The position numbers and the translations under genes were made by a program. From contig NZ_CP041692.1 of the NCBI RefSeq assembly GCF_007362775.1, forward strand, positions 1,674,001 through 1,738,000: DNA of 64,000 nucleotides. The letters run 5' to 3'. Below the pieces are notes generated by a model. That model did no database searches and was not told the DNA's origin. It saw only the letters and a list, made by a program, of their open reading frames with translations. Below are positions 1-7,727 of this stretch, piece after piece. Source of the stretch: Microlunatus elymi (GTDB lineage: Bacteria; Actinomycetota; Actinomycetes; Propionibacteriales; Propionibacteriaceae). How positions within the stretch are numbered: the stretch's first letter is position 1; the number at the start of each line of letters is the position of its first letter.

Positions 1-1060
1 GGACTTCCAGCACCGGGATGGTCCAGCCCGGGCCGCGGGTGTTGGTGGCAAAGCAGGTGACCCGCCAGCCGTTGTGATCGGTCAACCTCAGCTGGGCGCC
101 GGGATGGGGCCGTTCCCGGCGGGCGATCACCCGCATCTGGGCCGGCCACTCGTCCTGGCCACGGGTCAGGGGTGGCATCCACCGGGTGAGTTCGGCGACC
201 TCGGCACCCTCACGCCGATCACCGTTGCTGTCCAGGGCCGGCTGCCAGGCCTGGTCCGGGATCGTCTCGATCGCGGCCGCGACCCGGTTGCTGGCCTTGA
301 ACCCGACGCTGTATTCCAGACCGGCAGCGATGACGTGGTCGAGGAAGTCTTTGTTGCCTGGTCCGGAATCGGTCCGCACCAGCACCGCGTCGCGTTCACC
401 GGGCGGGAGTTGAGCCAGGGCGTGGTCCAGGGTGTTGATGTGGTCGGCACTGTCCATCGCCGAGGCCCATCCCGGCCGCAGATCGATGGCCAGCGTGTCG
501 GCGGTGCCGTGTTCGCCGTGATCGACGAACGCGCAGATCGGATGGAACCCGTAACCCCGCTTATAGGTCCGGCCGGCGCCTTGTTTGTCCGAATGCGCGG
601 TCACCAACGTGGGATCGATATCGATGATCACCTGCCCGCCATCGCGCTGCCCGGACGGTCCCGACACCGGCCGCCGCCGGGCCCAGACCCGGCCCCGGGC
701 CGTCGCGTGAACCGAGCGGATCGCGGTCACCACCTCATCGACATCGGCGGCCAGTGTTGTGAACAGTCGTGAGATTATCGGGTCCGAGGCCACCGGGCCG
801 AACACCTCAGGCTGGGCCCGGACCGCGGCCACATCGGCCAGACAATCCCCACCCAGGGCGACCGCGACAGTCACATCGAGCAGGATCTTGCCCGGATCAT
901 GCACGTAGCGATCGGCCCGCCACCGAGCCAACGCCCTCGACAAGGCCCGATCCAGACCGGCAGCCCGGATCGTCTCGGTCAACAACAACGCACCCGACGA
1001 CGAAATCAACGACTCACGCCTGGGATCAAGAACCAGTCCGCCACCTCGGTTACGCTTCAC
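1..1060 (-). CDS. IS1380-family transposase (partial, C-terminus beyond window)
   Basis: Open from a GTG at 1060 to position 2 with no stop (353 codons). It shows the typical DDE order for this family: the stretch IIDIDPTLVTAHSDKQGAG (first Asp), then YKRGYGFHPICAFVDHG, then VRTDSGPGNKDFLDHV (second Asp), then RERPHPGAQLRLTDHNGW. The start is chosen because the complete second copy has its VKR start the same distance (about 120 bp) from the IS end. It is only distantly similar to the second transposase at 31113-32489, so these are two different IS types that share terminal sequences. The sequence in view has no frameshift. Confidence 0.9.
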   Translation of the reverse strand, partial: MKRNRGGGLVLDPRRESLISSSGALLLTETIRAAGLDRALSRALARWRADRYVHDPGKILLDVTVAVALGGDCLADVAAVRAQPEVFGPVASDPIISRLFTTLAADVDEVVTAIRSVHATARGRVWARRRPVSGPSGQRDGGQVIIDIDPTLVTAHSDKQGAGRTYKRGYGFHPICAFVDHGEHGTADTLAIDLRPGWASAMDSADHINTLDHALAQLPPGERDAVLVRTDSGPGNKDFLDHVIAAGLEYSVGFKASNRVAAAIETIPDQAWQPALDSNGDRREGAEVAELTRWMPPLTRGQDEWPAQMRVIARRERPHPGAQLRLTDHNGWRVTCFATNTRGPGWTIPVLEV

Positions 1061-1181
1061 CTGCGGAGTGCCTTTCCCCTTGGATGATTCACGACTCAGA
1101 CAATCGCTAGTCTTCCAAGCAGGACAGGCACTTCCGTGTTTCAACCCACGGTCACAACACCAAGATCACGAAATATCGAGG
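1..1181 (-). mobile_element. IS1380-family insertion sequence, one end and most of the transposase; runs off the left edge
   Basis: The transposase reads leftward and is cut by the window edge. The outer end, read on the minus strand, begins CCTCGATATTTCG and is flanked by CTAG at 1182-1185, the same tetranucleotide that flanks the complete element at 30993-32646. Both elements also share AAGTGCCTGTCCTGCTTGG about 60 bp inside the end (here 1115-1133). The CTAG is read as target duplication by analogy; the other flank is not in the window, so the duplication cannot be confirmed here. Confidence 0.85.
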
Positions 1182-1185
1182 CTAG
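1178..1185 (+). promoter_or_regulatory. Shine-Dalgarno supplied by the IS end
   Basis: The last four bases of the insertion element are GAGG (1178-1181). They are followed by CTAG and then the ATG of the SIS gene at 1186. The element therefore replaced the native leader right up to the start codon while its own tip offers a usable ribosome binding site. Whether a promoter in the element also drives the gene is not visible. Confidence 0.5.
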
Positions 1186-2217
1186 ATGCCCTTCTTCGAC
1201 GATTCCCTGCTGGACGATCCCACCGCCCTGGCGGCGGCCGACGGCATGCTGCGCCGGCTCGCGCAGGCCGGCGCCCGGATCCGGATCGAGGCCGAACAGG
1301 CCGCTGCGGCGTTGTCGGCGGTGGTCGAGCTGCCGCGGCCACGAGCTGTGATCGCGGCCGGTTCGGAAGCCCGGCTGATCCGGTCCATGCTCGAACCGAG
1401 TTGCCCGGTGCCGTTCCTGGCCTGGCCACGGCACGGCCTGCCCGGCTGGGTGGGTGCGCTGGATCTGGTGGTGGTGCTGGCCACCGACGGCGCCGACGCC
1501 AACCTGGTCGCGACCGCGCGTGAGGCGATCCGCCGCGGCAGCCAGTTGATCATCGCCTGCCCGCAGCCATCGGTGATCGCCGAGCGTGTGTCCGGGCGGG
1601 ACGCGATCATGCTGCCGACCAAGACCGGAGACACCCTGGCGGCGGCGGTGATCGTGCTGGCCGCGCTGCACCGGATGCAGCTCGGGCCGATCGTGGACGC
1701 CGAGGCCGTTGCCGGCGCGTTCGACCGGGTGGCCGAGGACTGCTCCCCGTACGTCGACGTGGCCGAGAATCCGGCCAAGGATCTCGCGCTCGGGCTGGCC
1801 GAGACACAGCCGTTGGTCTGGGGCGGGTCGGTGCTGGCCAGCCGCGCCAGCCGCCGGGTGGCCGAGACGTTGCGCGCGGCCAGCGGGCGAGCTGCGTTGG
1901 CCGCAGATGCGGGGGAATTGGTGCCGGTGCTGGCATCGGTCACCCGCAAGGATCTTTTCGACGATCCGTTCGAGAACCCGCAGCCGTCCGAACGACGGCC
2001 GGCGTTGGTGATCTTGGACGACGGTACCGGTGATCAACTCACCAACAGCTGGCAGAACCGGTTGCGTGAAGTGGCCGACGCCGCCGACGTACGGGTGTGC
2101 CCGATCTACTGCACCAGCGGTGGTGATCTTGATCGGTACGCCGGACTGCTGCAGACCGGCCTGTTCGGCGCGGTCTACTTGGCGGTCGGGTTGGGCCGTT
2201 CGATCTGGCAGGATTGA
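1186..2217 (+). CDS. SIS-domain protein, TobH/phosphosugar isomerase-like (manB-manA neighbourhood type)
   Basis: 343 residues beginning MPFFDDSLLDDPTALAAAD, which looks like an intact N-terminus of the actinobacterial family usually found between phosphomannomutase (manB) and manA, upstream of ahcY. Two SIS-like halves are visible: a phosphosugar-binding type core around residues 60-150 and a second sheet-rich half near 260-335. The exact reaction is unknown; a sugar-phosphate isomerase or regulator is the family expectation. No manA follows here. The next gene is a cation transporter whose TTG/GTG start overlaps or abuts this stop. The IS1380 element sits immediately upstream (CTAG then ATG), so native expression is probably altered. 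Confidence 0.75.
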   Translation: MPFFDDSLLDDPTALAAADGMLRRLAQAGARIRIEAEQAAAALSAVVELPRPRAVIAAGSEARLIRSMLEPSCPVPFLAWPRHGLPGWVGALDLVVVLATDGADANLVATAREAIRRGSQLIIACPQPSVIAERVSGRDAIMLPTKTGDTLAAAVIVLAALHRMQLGPIVDAEAVAGAFDRVAEDCSPYVDVAENPAKDLALGLAETQPLVWGGSVLASRASRRVAETLRAASGRAALAADAGELVPVLASVTRKDLFDDPFENPQPSERRPALVILDDGTGDQLTNSWQNRLREVADAADVRVCPIYCTSGGDLDRYAGLLQTGLFGAVYLAVGLGRSIWQD

Positions 2218-2222
2218 CCGTC

Positions 2223-3263
2223 GTGAGTTCTGAGACCGCCGCCGAGCCGAGCGGTGCCCCGGCCGGTGCGCCCGGCGAGCCCGAAGCCGCCGGACACAGC
2301 AGCAACAAGGCGATCATCGCCGCGCTGCTGGCCAACACCTTCATCGCTGTGCTGAAATTCGCCGGCTGGGCGCTGACCGGTGCGTCGTCGATGCTCGCCG
2401 AGGCGATCCATTCCGTAGCGGATACCGGCAATCAGTTCCTGCTGCTGATCGGCGGTCGGAGAGCGAAGAAGGAAGCGACCGCGGAGCACCCGTTCGGCTA
2501 CGGCCGGGAGCGGTACGTGTTCGCGTTCATGGTCGCCATCGTGATGTTCAGCATCGGTGGCGTGTTCGCGCTGTACGAGGCCTATCACAAGCTGGAGGAG
2601 ATCCTCGCCGGGCACCACGACGACTTGGGCCGCTGGTGGTGGGTGCCGATCGTGATCTTGATCGGCGCGATCATCGCCGAAGGTCTGTCGCTGCGGACCG
2701 CGATCGGCGAGTCCAACAAGGCGCGGGGCAGCCAACGGTTGTCCCGGTTCATCCGATCGGCCAAGGCGCCGGAGCTTCCGGTGGTGTTGCTGGAGGACTC
2801 CGCCGCGGTGATCGGGCTGGTGTTCGCGCTGTTCGGTGTGGTGCTGACCAAGATCACCGGCAACGGCATCTTCGACGTCATCGGAACCGCCCTGATCGGC
2901 CTGCTGCTGGTCGCGGTGGCGATCACGCTGGCGACCGAGACGAAGAGCCTGCTGCTGGGCGAGGCCGCCTCGCCGCAGGCGATCGACAAGATCAACTCCG
3001 CGCTGGTCGGCACCGAGGGCGTCGATCGGGTGATCCACATGAAGACTCTGCATCTGGGTCCGGAGGAGATCATGGTCGCCGCCAAGATCGCCGTCAGCCC
3101 GGAGGACTCGGCCACCGAGGTCGCGGGGCTGATCAATCGCGCCGAGTCGGCCATCCGGGCCGCCGAACCGATGGTGACCGCGCTCTACCTGGAGCCCGAC
3201 ATCTACGTCAAGGACTACCAACCCGCGCCCCGCCCCGAGCGCCCCGCCGCCCCCTCGCACTGA
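2223..3263 (+). CDS. Cation diffusion facilitator family transporter
   Basis: An integral membrane divalent-metal/proton antiporter of the CDF family, about 346 residues. The N-terminal half has the CDF signature around EAIHSVADTGNQFLLLIGG, with further hydrophobic segments at roughly residues 28-48, 100-118, 140-160, 195-215 and 225-245. The C-terminal third (DRVIHMKTLHLGPEEIMVAA onward) is the cytoplasmic ferredoxin-like metal-sensing domain. I start at GTG 2223; a TTG at 2214 overlapping the SIS stop (TTGA) is the alternative. The substrate (Zn, Fe, Mn, Co) cannot be read from sequence. It is probably translationally coupled to the SIS gene. Confidence 0.85.
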   Translation: MSSETAAEPSGAPAGAPGEPEAAGHSSNKAIIAALLANTFIAVLKFAGWALTGASSMLAEAIHSVADTGNQFLLLIGGRRAKKEATAEHPFGYGRERYVFAFMVAIVMFSIGGVFALYEAYHKLEEILAGHHDDLGRWWWVPIVILIGAIIAEGLSLRTAIGESNKARGSQRLSRFIRSAKAPELPVVLLEDSAAVIGLVFALFGVVLTKITGNGIFDVIGTALIGLLLVAVAITLATETKSLLLGEAASPQAIDKINSALVGTEGVDRVIHMKTLHLGPEEIMVAAKIAVSPEDSATEVAGLINRAESAIRAAEPMVTALYLEPDIYVKDYQPAPRPERPAAPSH

Positions 3264-3281
3264 CCCGCCCGGTCCGATTCC

Positions 3282-3383
3282 GTTCCCGCGCACCCACCCG
3301 ACGGCGCCGGATCGTTCCCGCGCACCCACGGTCCTCCCGCGGACGTACTAACCTGCGCGGGAGAGCCGTAGGTGCGCGGGAGC
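3282..3383 (+). repeat. TCCCGCGCACCC repeat cluster (family C)
   Basis: GTTCCCGCGCACCCAC occurs at 3282-3297 and again at 3314-3329, with a decayed copy near 3331. The complement GGTGCGCGGGAGC lies at 3371-3383, so the region can fold into alternative hairpins just upstream of aroQ. The same core is found as six tandem 19-bp units at 54624-54738. Confidence 0.75.
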
Positions 3384-3399
3384 TATGGGTGGAGGACGG

Positions 3400-3831
3400 A
3401 TGGGGCAGCGGGCAGTGCTGGTTTTGAACGGGCCGAACCTGGGCCGGTTGGGCAAGCGGGAGCCGGAGACGTACGGGTCGACAACGCACGATGATCTTGC
3501 CGCCCAGTTGATCAAGGTCGGGGCCGAGTTCGGACTCGATGTCGAGGTCCGGCAGACCGATGCCGAGGCGGAGATGATCGGCTGGCTGCACGAGGCCGCC
3601 GACTACTCCATCCCGGTGGTGCTCAACCCGGCCGCCTGGAGCCACTACTCCATCGCGATCGCCGACGCGGTGGCCCAGCGCACCGCCGACCTGATCGAGG
3701 TGCACATCTCGAACATCCACACCCGGGAGGAATTCCGGCACCACTCGGTGATCTCCGCCTACGCCACCGGGGTGATTGCCGGCCTCGGCCTGGACGGCTA
3801 CGAGTTGGCCCTGCGCAAACTCGCCGCCTGA
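3400..3831 (+). CDS. aroQ: 3-dehydroquinate dehydratase, type II
   Basis: Converts 3-dehydroquinate to 3-dehydroshikimate in the shikimate pathway; cytoplasmic dodecamer in the family. At 143 residues it is of typical length. It contains [18 protein letters not shown] with the active-site lid Arg and catalytic Tyr, [12 protein letters not shown] (substrate-binding Asn), and [17 protein letters not shown] (catalytic His). The ATG at 3400 follows GGAGG at 3391-3395; an in-frame ATG at 3385 lacks a good ribosome binding site. The gene stands apart from other aro genes. It ends 4 bp from the convergent vapC stop. Confidence 0.95.
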   Translation: MGQRAVLVLNGPNLGRLGKREPETYGSTTHDDLAAQLIKVGAEFGLDVEVRQTDAEAEMIGWLHEAADYSIPVVLNPAAWSHYSIAIADAVAQRTADLIEVHISNIHTREEFRHHSVISAYATGVIAGLGLDGYELALRKLAA

Positions 3832-3835
3832 GGCG

Positions 3836-4225
3836 TCACCAGAGGGTCTCGATCTCGAACAGCTGGAAGGCCGGGTCCTTGGTCACAAGCGGAAGCGACT
3901 CGAGCTTGCTCTGGGCGGCCAGCATGCGGTCGAACGGATCGCGATGGACCACATCGAAACTGCCGGCTGTCAGCGCGTGCCGCTGTTCGACGGGCAGTGG
4001 GGTGAACCCGTTGAGCGCGACGAGCTGCGGATAGCGCTCCGTCGCCTCCGGCACCTCGTCGAGCTTGCCCAGGCGCTGCTTTGTCGAGATCTCCCATGCG
4101 CTCGCGGCACTGACAAAGACCTGGTTGTCGATCGAAGCGATCTCGGAACGGGCCGCCGACGACAGCCTGGGGTCGTCGGTGAACCACCACAACAGCGCAT
4201 GGGTGTCGAGGAGAACCCGGCTCAC
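3836..4225 (-). CDS. vapC: VapC-type PIN-domain toxin ribonuclease
   Basis: 129 residues with the PIN acidic set: LLDTHALLWWFTDD near the N-terminus, SAASAWEIS (Glu) around residue 42, and FDVVHRDPFDRMLAAQS (Asp pair) around residue 92, followed by LVTKD. It is expected to be a magnesium-dependent RNase that cleaves tRNA or rRNA and is neutralised by the antitoxin encoded just upstream, whose stop overlaps this start by four bases. The full catalytic set is present, so the toxin looks active. The gene is convergent with aroQ. Confidence 0.9.
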   Translation of the reverse strand: MSRVLLDTHALLWWFTDDPRLSSAARSEIASIDNQVFVSAASAWEISTKQRLGKLDEVPEATERYPQLVALNGFTPLPVEQRHALTAGSFDVVHRDPFDRMLAAQSKLESLPLVTKDPAFQLFEIETLW

Positions 4226-4452
4226 GAGTCACCTTCCCAAGCGTCCAATTCGGAGTCGGGCAGCGAGTCGAAGAACGACTCGCCGAGGTAGCCGTCGAGC
4301 CCCCCGGGCTCTCGCGCTTCGCTGGGAGCAAGGGGCACCAGACGCGCGTACGGGATGCCGGACTTGGCGAGGATGATCTCCTCACCGGCATGGGCGCGTT
4401 CCAGCAGCCGGGACAGATGAGTCTTCGCGTCGTGGACGTTGATGGTCACCAT
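4222..4452 (-). CDS. vapB: Phd/YefM-type (VapB) antitoxin
   Basis: 76 residues. MVTINVHDAKTHLSRLLERA is the typical Phd/YefM DNA-binding N-terminus, followed by a PYARLVPL strand. The acidic C-terminal tail is rich in Asp, Glu, Ser and Leu, as expected for the toxin-wrapping part. A strong AGGAG lies 5 nt before the ATG at 4452. The gene overlaps vapC by ATGA, the usual coupled arrangement. Autoregulation is likely through the direct repeat at 4467-4487. Confidence 0.9.
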   Translation of the reverse strand: MVTINVHDAKTHLSRLLERAHAGEEIILAKSGIPYARLVPLAPSEAREPGGLDGYLGESFFDSLPDSELDAWEGDS

Positions 4453-4466
4453 GGGAGCTCCTATGA

Positions 4467-4487
4467 CTTAGTCCACCACCTTAGTCC
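4467..4487 (-). promoter_or_regulatory. Direct repeat, candidate vapBC operator
   Basis: GGACTAAG occurs twice on the coding strand (4480-4487 and 4467-4474), 13 bp apart and 15 bp upstream of the antitoxin start. Position and spacing fit an autoregulatory operator bound by Phd-type dimers. Confidence 0.45.
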
Positions 4488-4518
4488 GCTGCCGCTGCTG
4501 GTGAGGGACTCCGTCCGG

Positions 4519-5910
4519 TCAGCCGGAGGCGAGGCGGCCCCTCGGCAGTACGGCCTGATCGGCTGCGGCGGTCCCCGCGTGCCAGCCGCGGGCGTCGACG
4601 CGACGGGAACCGCCGCTGCTGATCGAGGGGAACATCCGGCGCAGCTCCTGGTCGACGGCCTCCTGCTGCTCGGCCAGGACCGGGACGAGGTCGGTGCCGT
4701 ACTCCGCGGCGACCCGTTCGGCGGTCTCGCTCAGCCGTTCGCCGATCCGGGTGGCGTAGGCGAGCAGGAACGAGCGCCGGAAGCCGGCCGAGCGGTTGAC
4801 GCTGCCCGTCCGGCTGCCGTCGCCGTGCTCGGTCATCGCCCGAACCGCCTGCACCAGCAGTGAGGTGAACAGCAACTCGACCTGCTCCAGGTCGCCCGCC
4901 ATCCCGACGATGGTGCTGGCTCCGGCCTGCTCGTCCCATACCGCCCGGACCCGGTTCGCCTCGGCCACCCGCTGGGCCAGGGTGGCCTTGGTCAGCGCAT
5001 ACGGGTTGTCGATGTAGAGCCGTCGCGCGCTGACCTGGTAGGCGGACGCCGACTCGGACTGCAGCAGTGCCTCGTCGATGGCGTGCCGGCTGATCAACTC
5101 CTGCGCCTTGGCCGTCAGGGCCTCGGCCTCGGCGGAGAAGGTGGTCGACTCCGCTTTGGCCAGCAGTGCCCGGACCCGGCCCAGCAGCCCAGGATCGACG
5201 GCGGACGAGCCGTAGCGCTGCGACGACGGCCGGGCAGACGCGAACGGTGACCGGGATCCTCCCGGCTCGGTCTCGTCGCGCCACGCCGACGGCGGCGGAC
5301 CCAGCGGCGCCAGCCGATGCATTCGGCGCAGCTGCCGCATCAGCGACAGTGCCCGACGCCAACGCCGGAGCGGATCGGCATCGGCCGAAAATAACCAGCC
5401 GGCCCGGCCGGGACCCGCTGCGGGGACGTCGAAGTTGCCGGGCAGCTGGGCCCGCCACCAGGCCGGTGCCCGGGCGGCCAACCCGCTACGACGGTGCTGC
5501 TCGAGAACGCCGGCGGCGCCCAGATCGTCGAGTCGTGGCGTGCCGCGCCGAAGATAGTGCAGCAGATCGGCGGGCTGCCAGCCGGACTCCCAGCGGTTGC
5601 CGATCATGGTCAGCACTTCCTCGGCCATCACGAATCGAGGGTCGAGCCAGTCGGCCGGTGCCCCGACGCTGAGCTGTTCGAGCTCGATCAACACCTGCTC
5701 GGCCACGACGGCCGAAACGTCGGGAGCGGTGTCGCGGATGCCCAGATCGATCACGTAGCGCACCTGCTCGGCCATGGCCTGGGCGTGCGCCCGCTCGGCC
5801 ATCCGCGGATGGGCTCTCGCGTCGGGACGGACAAAGGCGGACTCGCCACCGGCGGGCGACCAGGGCCGGGACCTGGAACGGTCGTTGCGACGACGTTGCC
5901 GATTGCTCAT
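4519..5910 (-). CDS. DUF2786 domain-containing protein
   Basis: 463 residues of unknown function. The recognisable part is the DUF2786 helix-rich segment around residues 228-265 (RVRALLAKAESTTFSAEAEA, then AKAQELISRHAIDEALL). It is preceded by a long Arg/Ala-rich region and followed by a region with DNPYALTKATLAQRVAEANR. The start MSNRQRRR at 5910 is chosen because GAGGGAG lies upstream; the frame is open further upstream but without a start of comparable quality. The basic N-terminus suggests nucleic-acid contact, which is inference. It is probably monocistronic. Confidence 0.75.
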   Translation of the reverse strand: MSNRQRRRNDRSRSRPWSPAGGESAFVRPDARAHPRMAERAHAQAMAEQVRYVIDLGIRDTAPDVSAVVAEQVLIELEQLSVGAPADWLDPRFVMAEEVLTMIGNRWESGWQPADLLHYLRRGTPRLDDLGAAGVLEQHRRSGLAARAPAWWRAQLPGNFDVPAAGPGRAGWLFSADADPLRRWRRALSLMRQLRRMHRLAPLGPPPSAWRDETEPGGSRSPFASARPSSQRYGSSAVDPGLLGRVRALLAKAESTTFSAEAEALTAKAQELISRHAIDEALLQSESASAYQVSARRLYIDNPYALTKATLAQRVAEANRVRAVWDEQAGASTIVGMAGDLEQVELLFTSLLVQAVRAMTEHGDGSRTGSVNRSAGFRRSFLLAYATRIGERLSETAERVAAEYGTDLVPVLAEQQEAVDQELRRMFPSISSGGSRRVDARGWHAGTAAADQAVLPRGRLASG

Positions 5911-5990
5911 CCGAGACTCCCTCGTTCGTGTTCGGCCCTCCTGATCGGCCCGGGTGCACGAGGTTAGGGGACGGCTCCGACAGAACGTGT

Positions 5991-6668
5991 TCAGATCGCC
6001 TTCGAACGGACCAGCAGGCCGGCCGCGAACGTGACGATCAACGCGTACATGGTGTCGGCGAAGTCCACCGGGAAGACGGCCAGGTCCGGGTGTTCGTGAT
6101 AGACCGCCTGCACCGATTCCGCAGGCTGCGAATGCGTCCACACCGCGCCGATCTGGAGCAGTGACGCGCCGATCAGCCGGCTGCAGTCCGGCACCGCGAG
6201 CTCGGGCAGCTGCCGGTGCACCACCTCGGCCAGCAACCGGACCTGATCGATCGAGGCTCGCTTGAACTCGGTCGCGACTTCGACGGTGATGTTGCGTTCC
6301 AGCACACCGGCCTGGGCGCTCAGCAGGTCACACAGGACCGGGCGGTCGGCGAGGGCCGCGACGAACACGTCGGCGACGATCTCGCTGCGCCGCAAGACCG
6401 TACGTCGCCGGTCCGCTCGCTTCAGCTGCTCGCTCACCTCGGCGACCAACCCGGCCGACTCGCGGGTCAAGAGACTCAACAGGATCGCTTCCCTGCTTGG
6501 GAAGTAGCGCAATACGTTCGACTTGGCCAGACCCACTCGGCGGCTGAGCTCGTTCAGGCTCAGCGCGGCCACCGGCATCTCGGTGAGCATCACAGCGGCG
6601 GTCTGCAGGATCGCCGACCGGCGGGCGGCTCGCTGCTCCTCACTGTGAGCACGCTGGAAGGACGGCAT
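5991..6668 (-). CDS. TetR/AcrR family transcriptional regulator
   Basis: 225 residues. The N-terminal helix-turn-helix is seen around residues 20-65 (AALSLNELSRRVGLAKSNVL, then RYFPSREAILLSLL). The remainder is a helical ligand and dimer domain with a YALIVTFAAGLLVRSK tail. It is divergent from an SDR oxidoreductase. The 105-bp spacer holds three 11-bp palindromes of the form GACC-N3-GGTC, so the likely role is repression of the SDR gene and of itself until a small molecule, perhaps the SDR substrate, binds. Confidence 0.9.
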   Translation of the reverse strand: MPSFQRAHSEEQRAARRSAILQTAAVMLTEMPVAALSLNELSRRVGLAKSNVLRYFPSREAILLSLLTRESAGLVAEVSEQLKRADRRRTVLRRSEIVADVFVAALADRPVLCDLLSAQAGVLERNITVEVATEFKRASIDQVRLLAEVVHRQLPELAVPDCSRLIGASLLQIGAVWTHSQPAESVQAVYHEHPDLAVFPVDFADTMYALIVTFAAGLLVRSKAI

Positions 6669-6683
6669 GCCGTGATCATAGCG

Positions 6684-6743
6684 GACCAGTGGTCTCTTGC
6701 TAACAGACCGCCGGTCCTTTAAGGTTGCCAGCGACCGACGGTC
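6684..6743. promoter_or_regulatory. Three GACC-N3-GGTC palindromes, candidate TetR operators
   Basis: GACCAGTGGTC at 6684-6694, GACCGCCGGTC at 6706-6716 and GACCGACGGTC at 6733-6743 all have perfect 5-bp arms around one central base. Starts are 22 and 27 bp apart. They lie between the divergent TetR and SDR genes, covering both leader regions. Confidence 0.65.
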
Positions 6744-6773
6744 CGTTGCCCGTCATGACTCGAGGAGTGCTTG

Positions 6774-7712
6774 ATGTACGAGGTTCCTGATCAATCCGGC
6801 CGGCGCTTCGTGATCACCGGCGCCAACAGTGGCACCGGCAAGGAGGCGGCGAAACGGCTTGCCGGTGCCGGCGCCGAGGTGATCATGGCGGTCCGTTCGC
6901 CGGAGAAGGGCGAGGTTGCCCGGGACGAGATCCTCGCCGAGAATTCCGAAGCCCGCTTGGAGGTCCGGCGAGTTGATCTTGCCAGTCTGAGCAGTGTGGC
7001 CGGGTTCGCCGACGAGTTGATCAAGGACGGCCGGCCGATTCACGTCTTGATCAACAACGCCGGAGTGATGGTGCCGCCCCGGCGGTTCCTGACCGAGGAC
7101 GGCTTCGAACTTCAGTTCGGCACCAACTTCCTCGGTCCGTTCGCGCTGACGGTCCGGTTGCTGCCGCTGCTGCTGGCCGCGCCGCAGCCGAGGGTGGCGA
7201 CGATGTCCAGCGGGGTGGCGACGATCGGCCGGATCCGCTTCCGGGATCTTCAGTTCGAACGCGGCTATCAGCCGTGGCTGGCCTACGGCCAGTCCAAACT
7301 CGCGGACCTGCTGCTGACCAAGCGGCTGGCCGAGTTGGCGAGTGCGGCGGACTGGCCGCTGCTCAGCACCGCGGCGCATCCGGGCTACACGCAGACGAAT
7401 CTTCAGGTGTCCGGCGCCAGTCTCGGCCGGGACAAGCCGCGGCGAATCCTGCAGTTCAGCGGGCCGCTGCCGGTGCAGCAGCCGCCGGAGGGTACCGAAC
7501 CGCTGCTGTTCGCGGCTGCCGATCCGGGCGCCGTTCAGGGTGGTTACTACGGTCCGAGCGGGCTCGGTCATCTGACCGGCCCGACCGGACCGGCGCGTTA
7601 CCCACGGTCGGCCCGCGGCGTCGACCTGGCCCGATCGGTGTGGGCCGTCGCCGAGGACCTGACCGGGGTCCGCGCCGACTTGTCAGCGTTGGGCGGCGTC
7701 AGCCCACGCTGA
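6774..7712 (+). CDS. SDR family oxidoreductase
   Basis: 312 residues, NAD(P)-dependent. It has the cofactor motif TGANSGTGK near residue 15, NNAGV near residue 90 and the catalytic YGQSK near residue 167, and so resembles classical retinol-dehydrogenase-like SDRs. GAGGAG at 6762-6767 places the start at ATG 6774 rather than TTG 6771. The substrate is unknown. The divergent TetR regulator and the palindromic operators suggest induction by a specific compound. Confidence 0.88.
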   Translation: MYEVPDQSGRRFVITGANSGTGKEAAKRLAGAGAEVIMAVRSPEKGEVARDEILAENSEARLEVRRVDLASLSSVAGFADELIKDGRPIHVLINNAGVMVPPRRFLTEDGFELQFGTNFLGPFALTVRLLPLLLAAPQPRVATMSSGVATIGRIRFRDLQFERGYQPWLAYGQSKLADLLLTKRLAELASAADWPLLSTAAHPGYTQTNLQVSGASLGRDKPRRILQFSGPLPVQQPPEGTEPLLFAAADPGAVQGGYYGPSGLGHLTGPTGPARYPRSARGVDLARSVWAVAEDLTGVRADLSALGGVSPR

Positions 7713-7727
7713 GAAGTCGGCAGGGCG

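Noticed and set aside
74-772. Long open frame on the plus strand at the left edge
   Set aside because: It lies antisense to the IS1380 transposase, whose protein has clear family motifs; the plus-strand translation has none.
4519-6141. 540-residue version of the DUF2786 protein
   Set aside because: The extra upstream part overlaps the TetR gene antisense-free region and its 3' end, and a good ribosome site marks the start at 5910.
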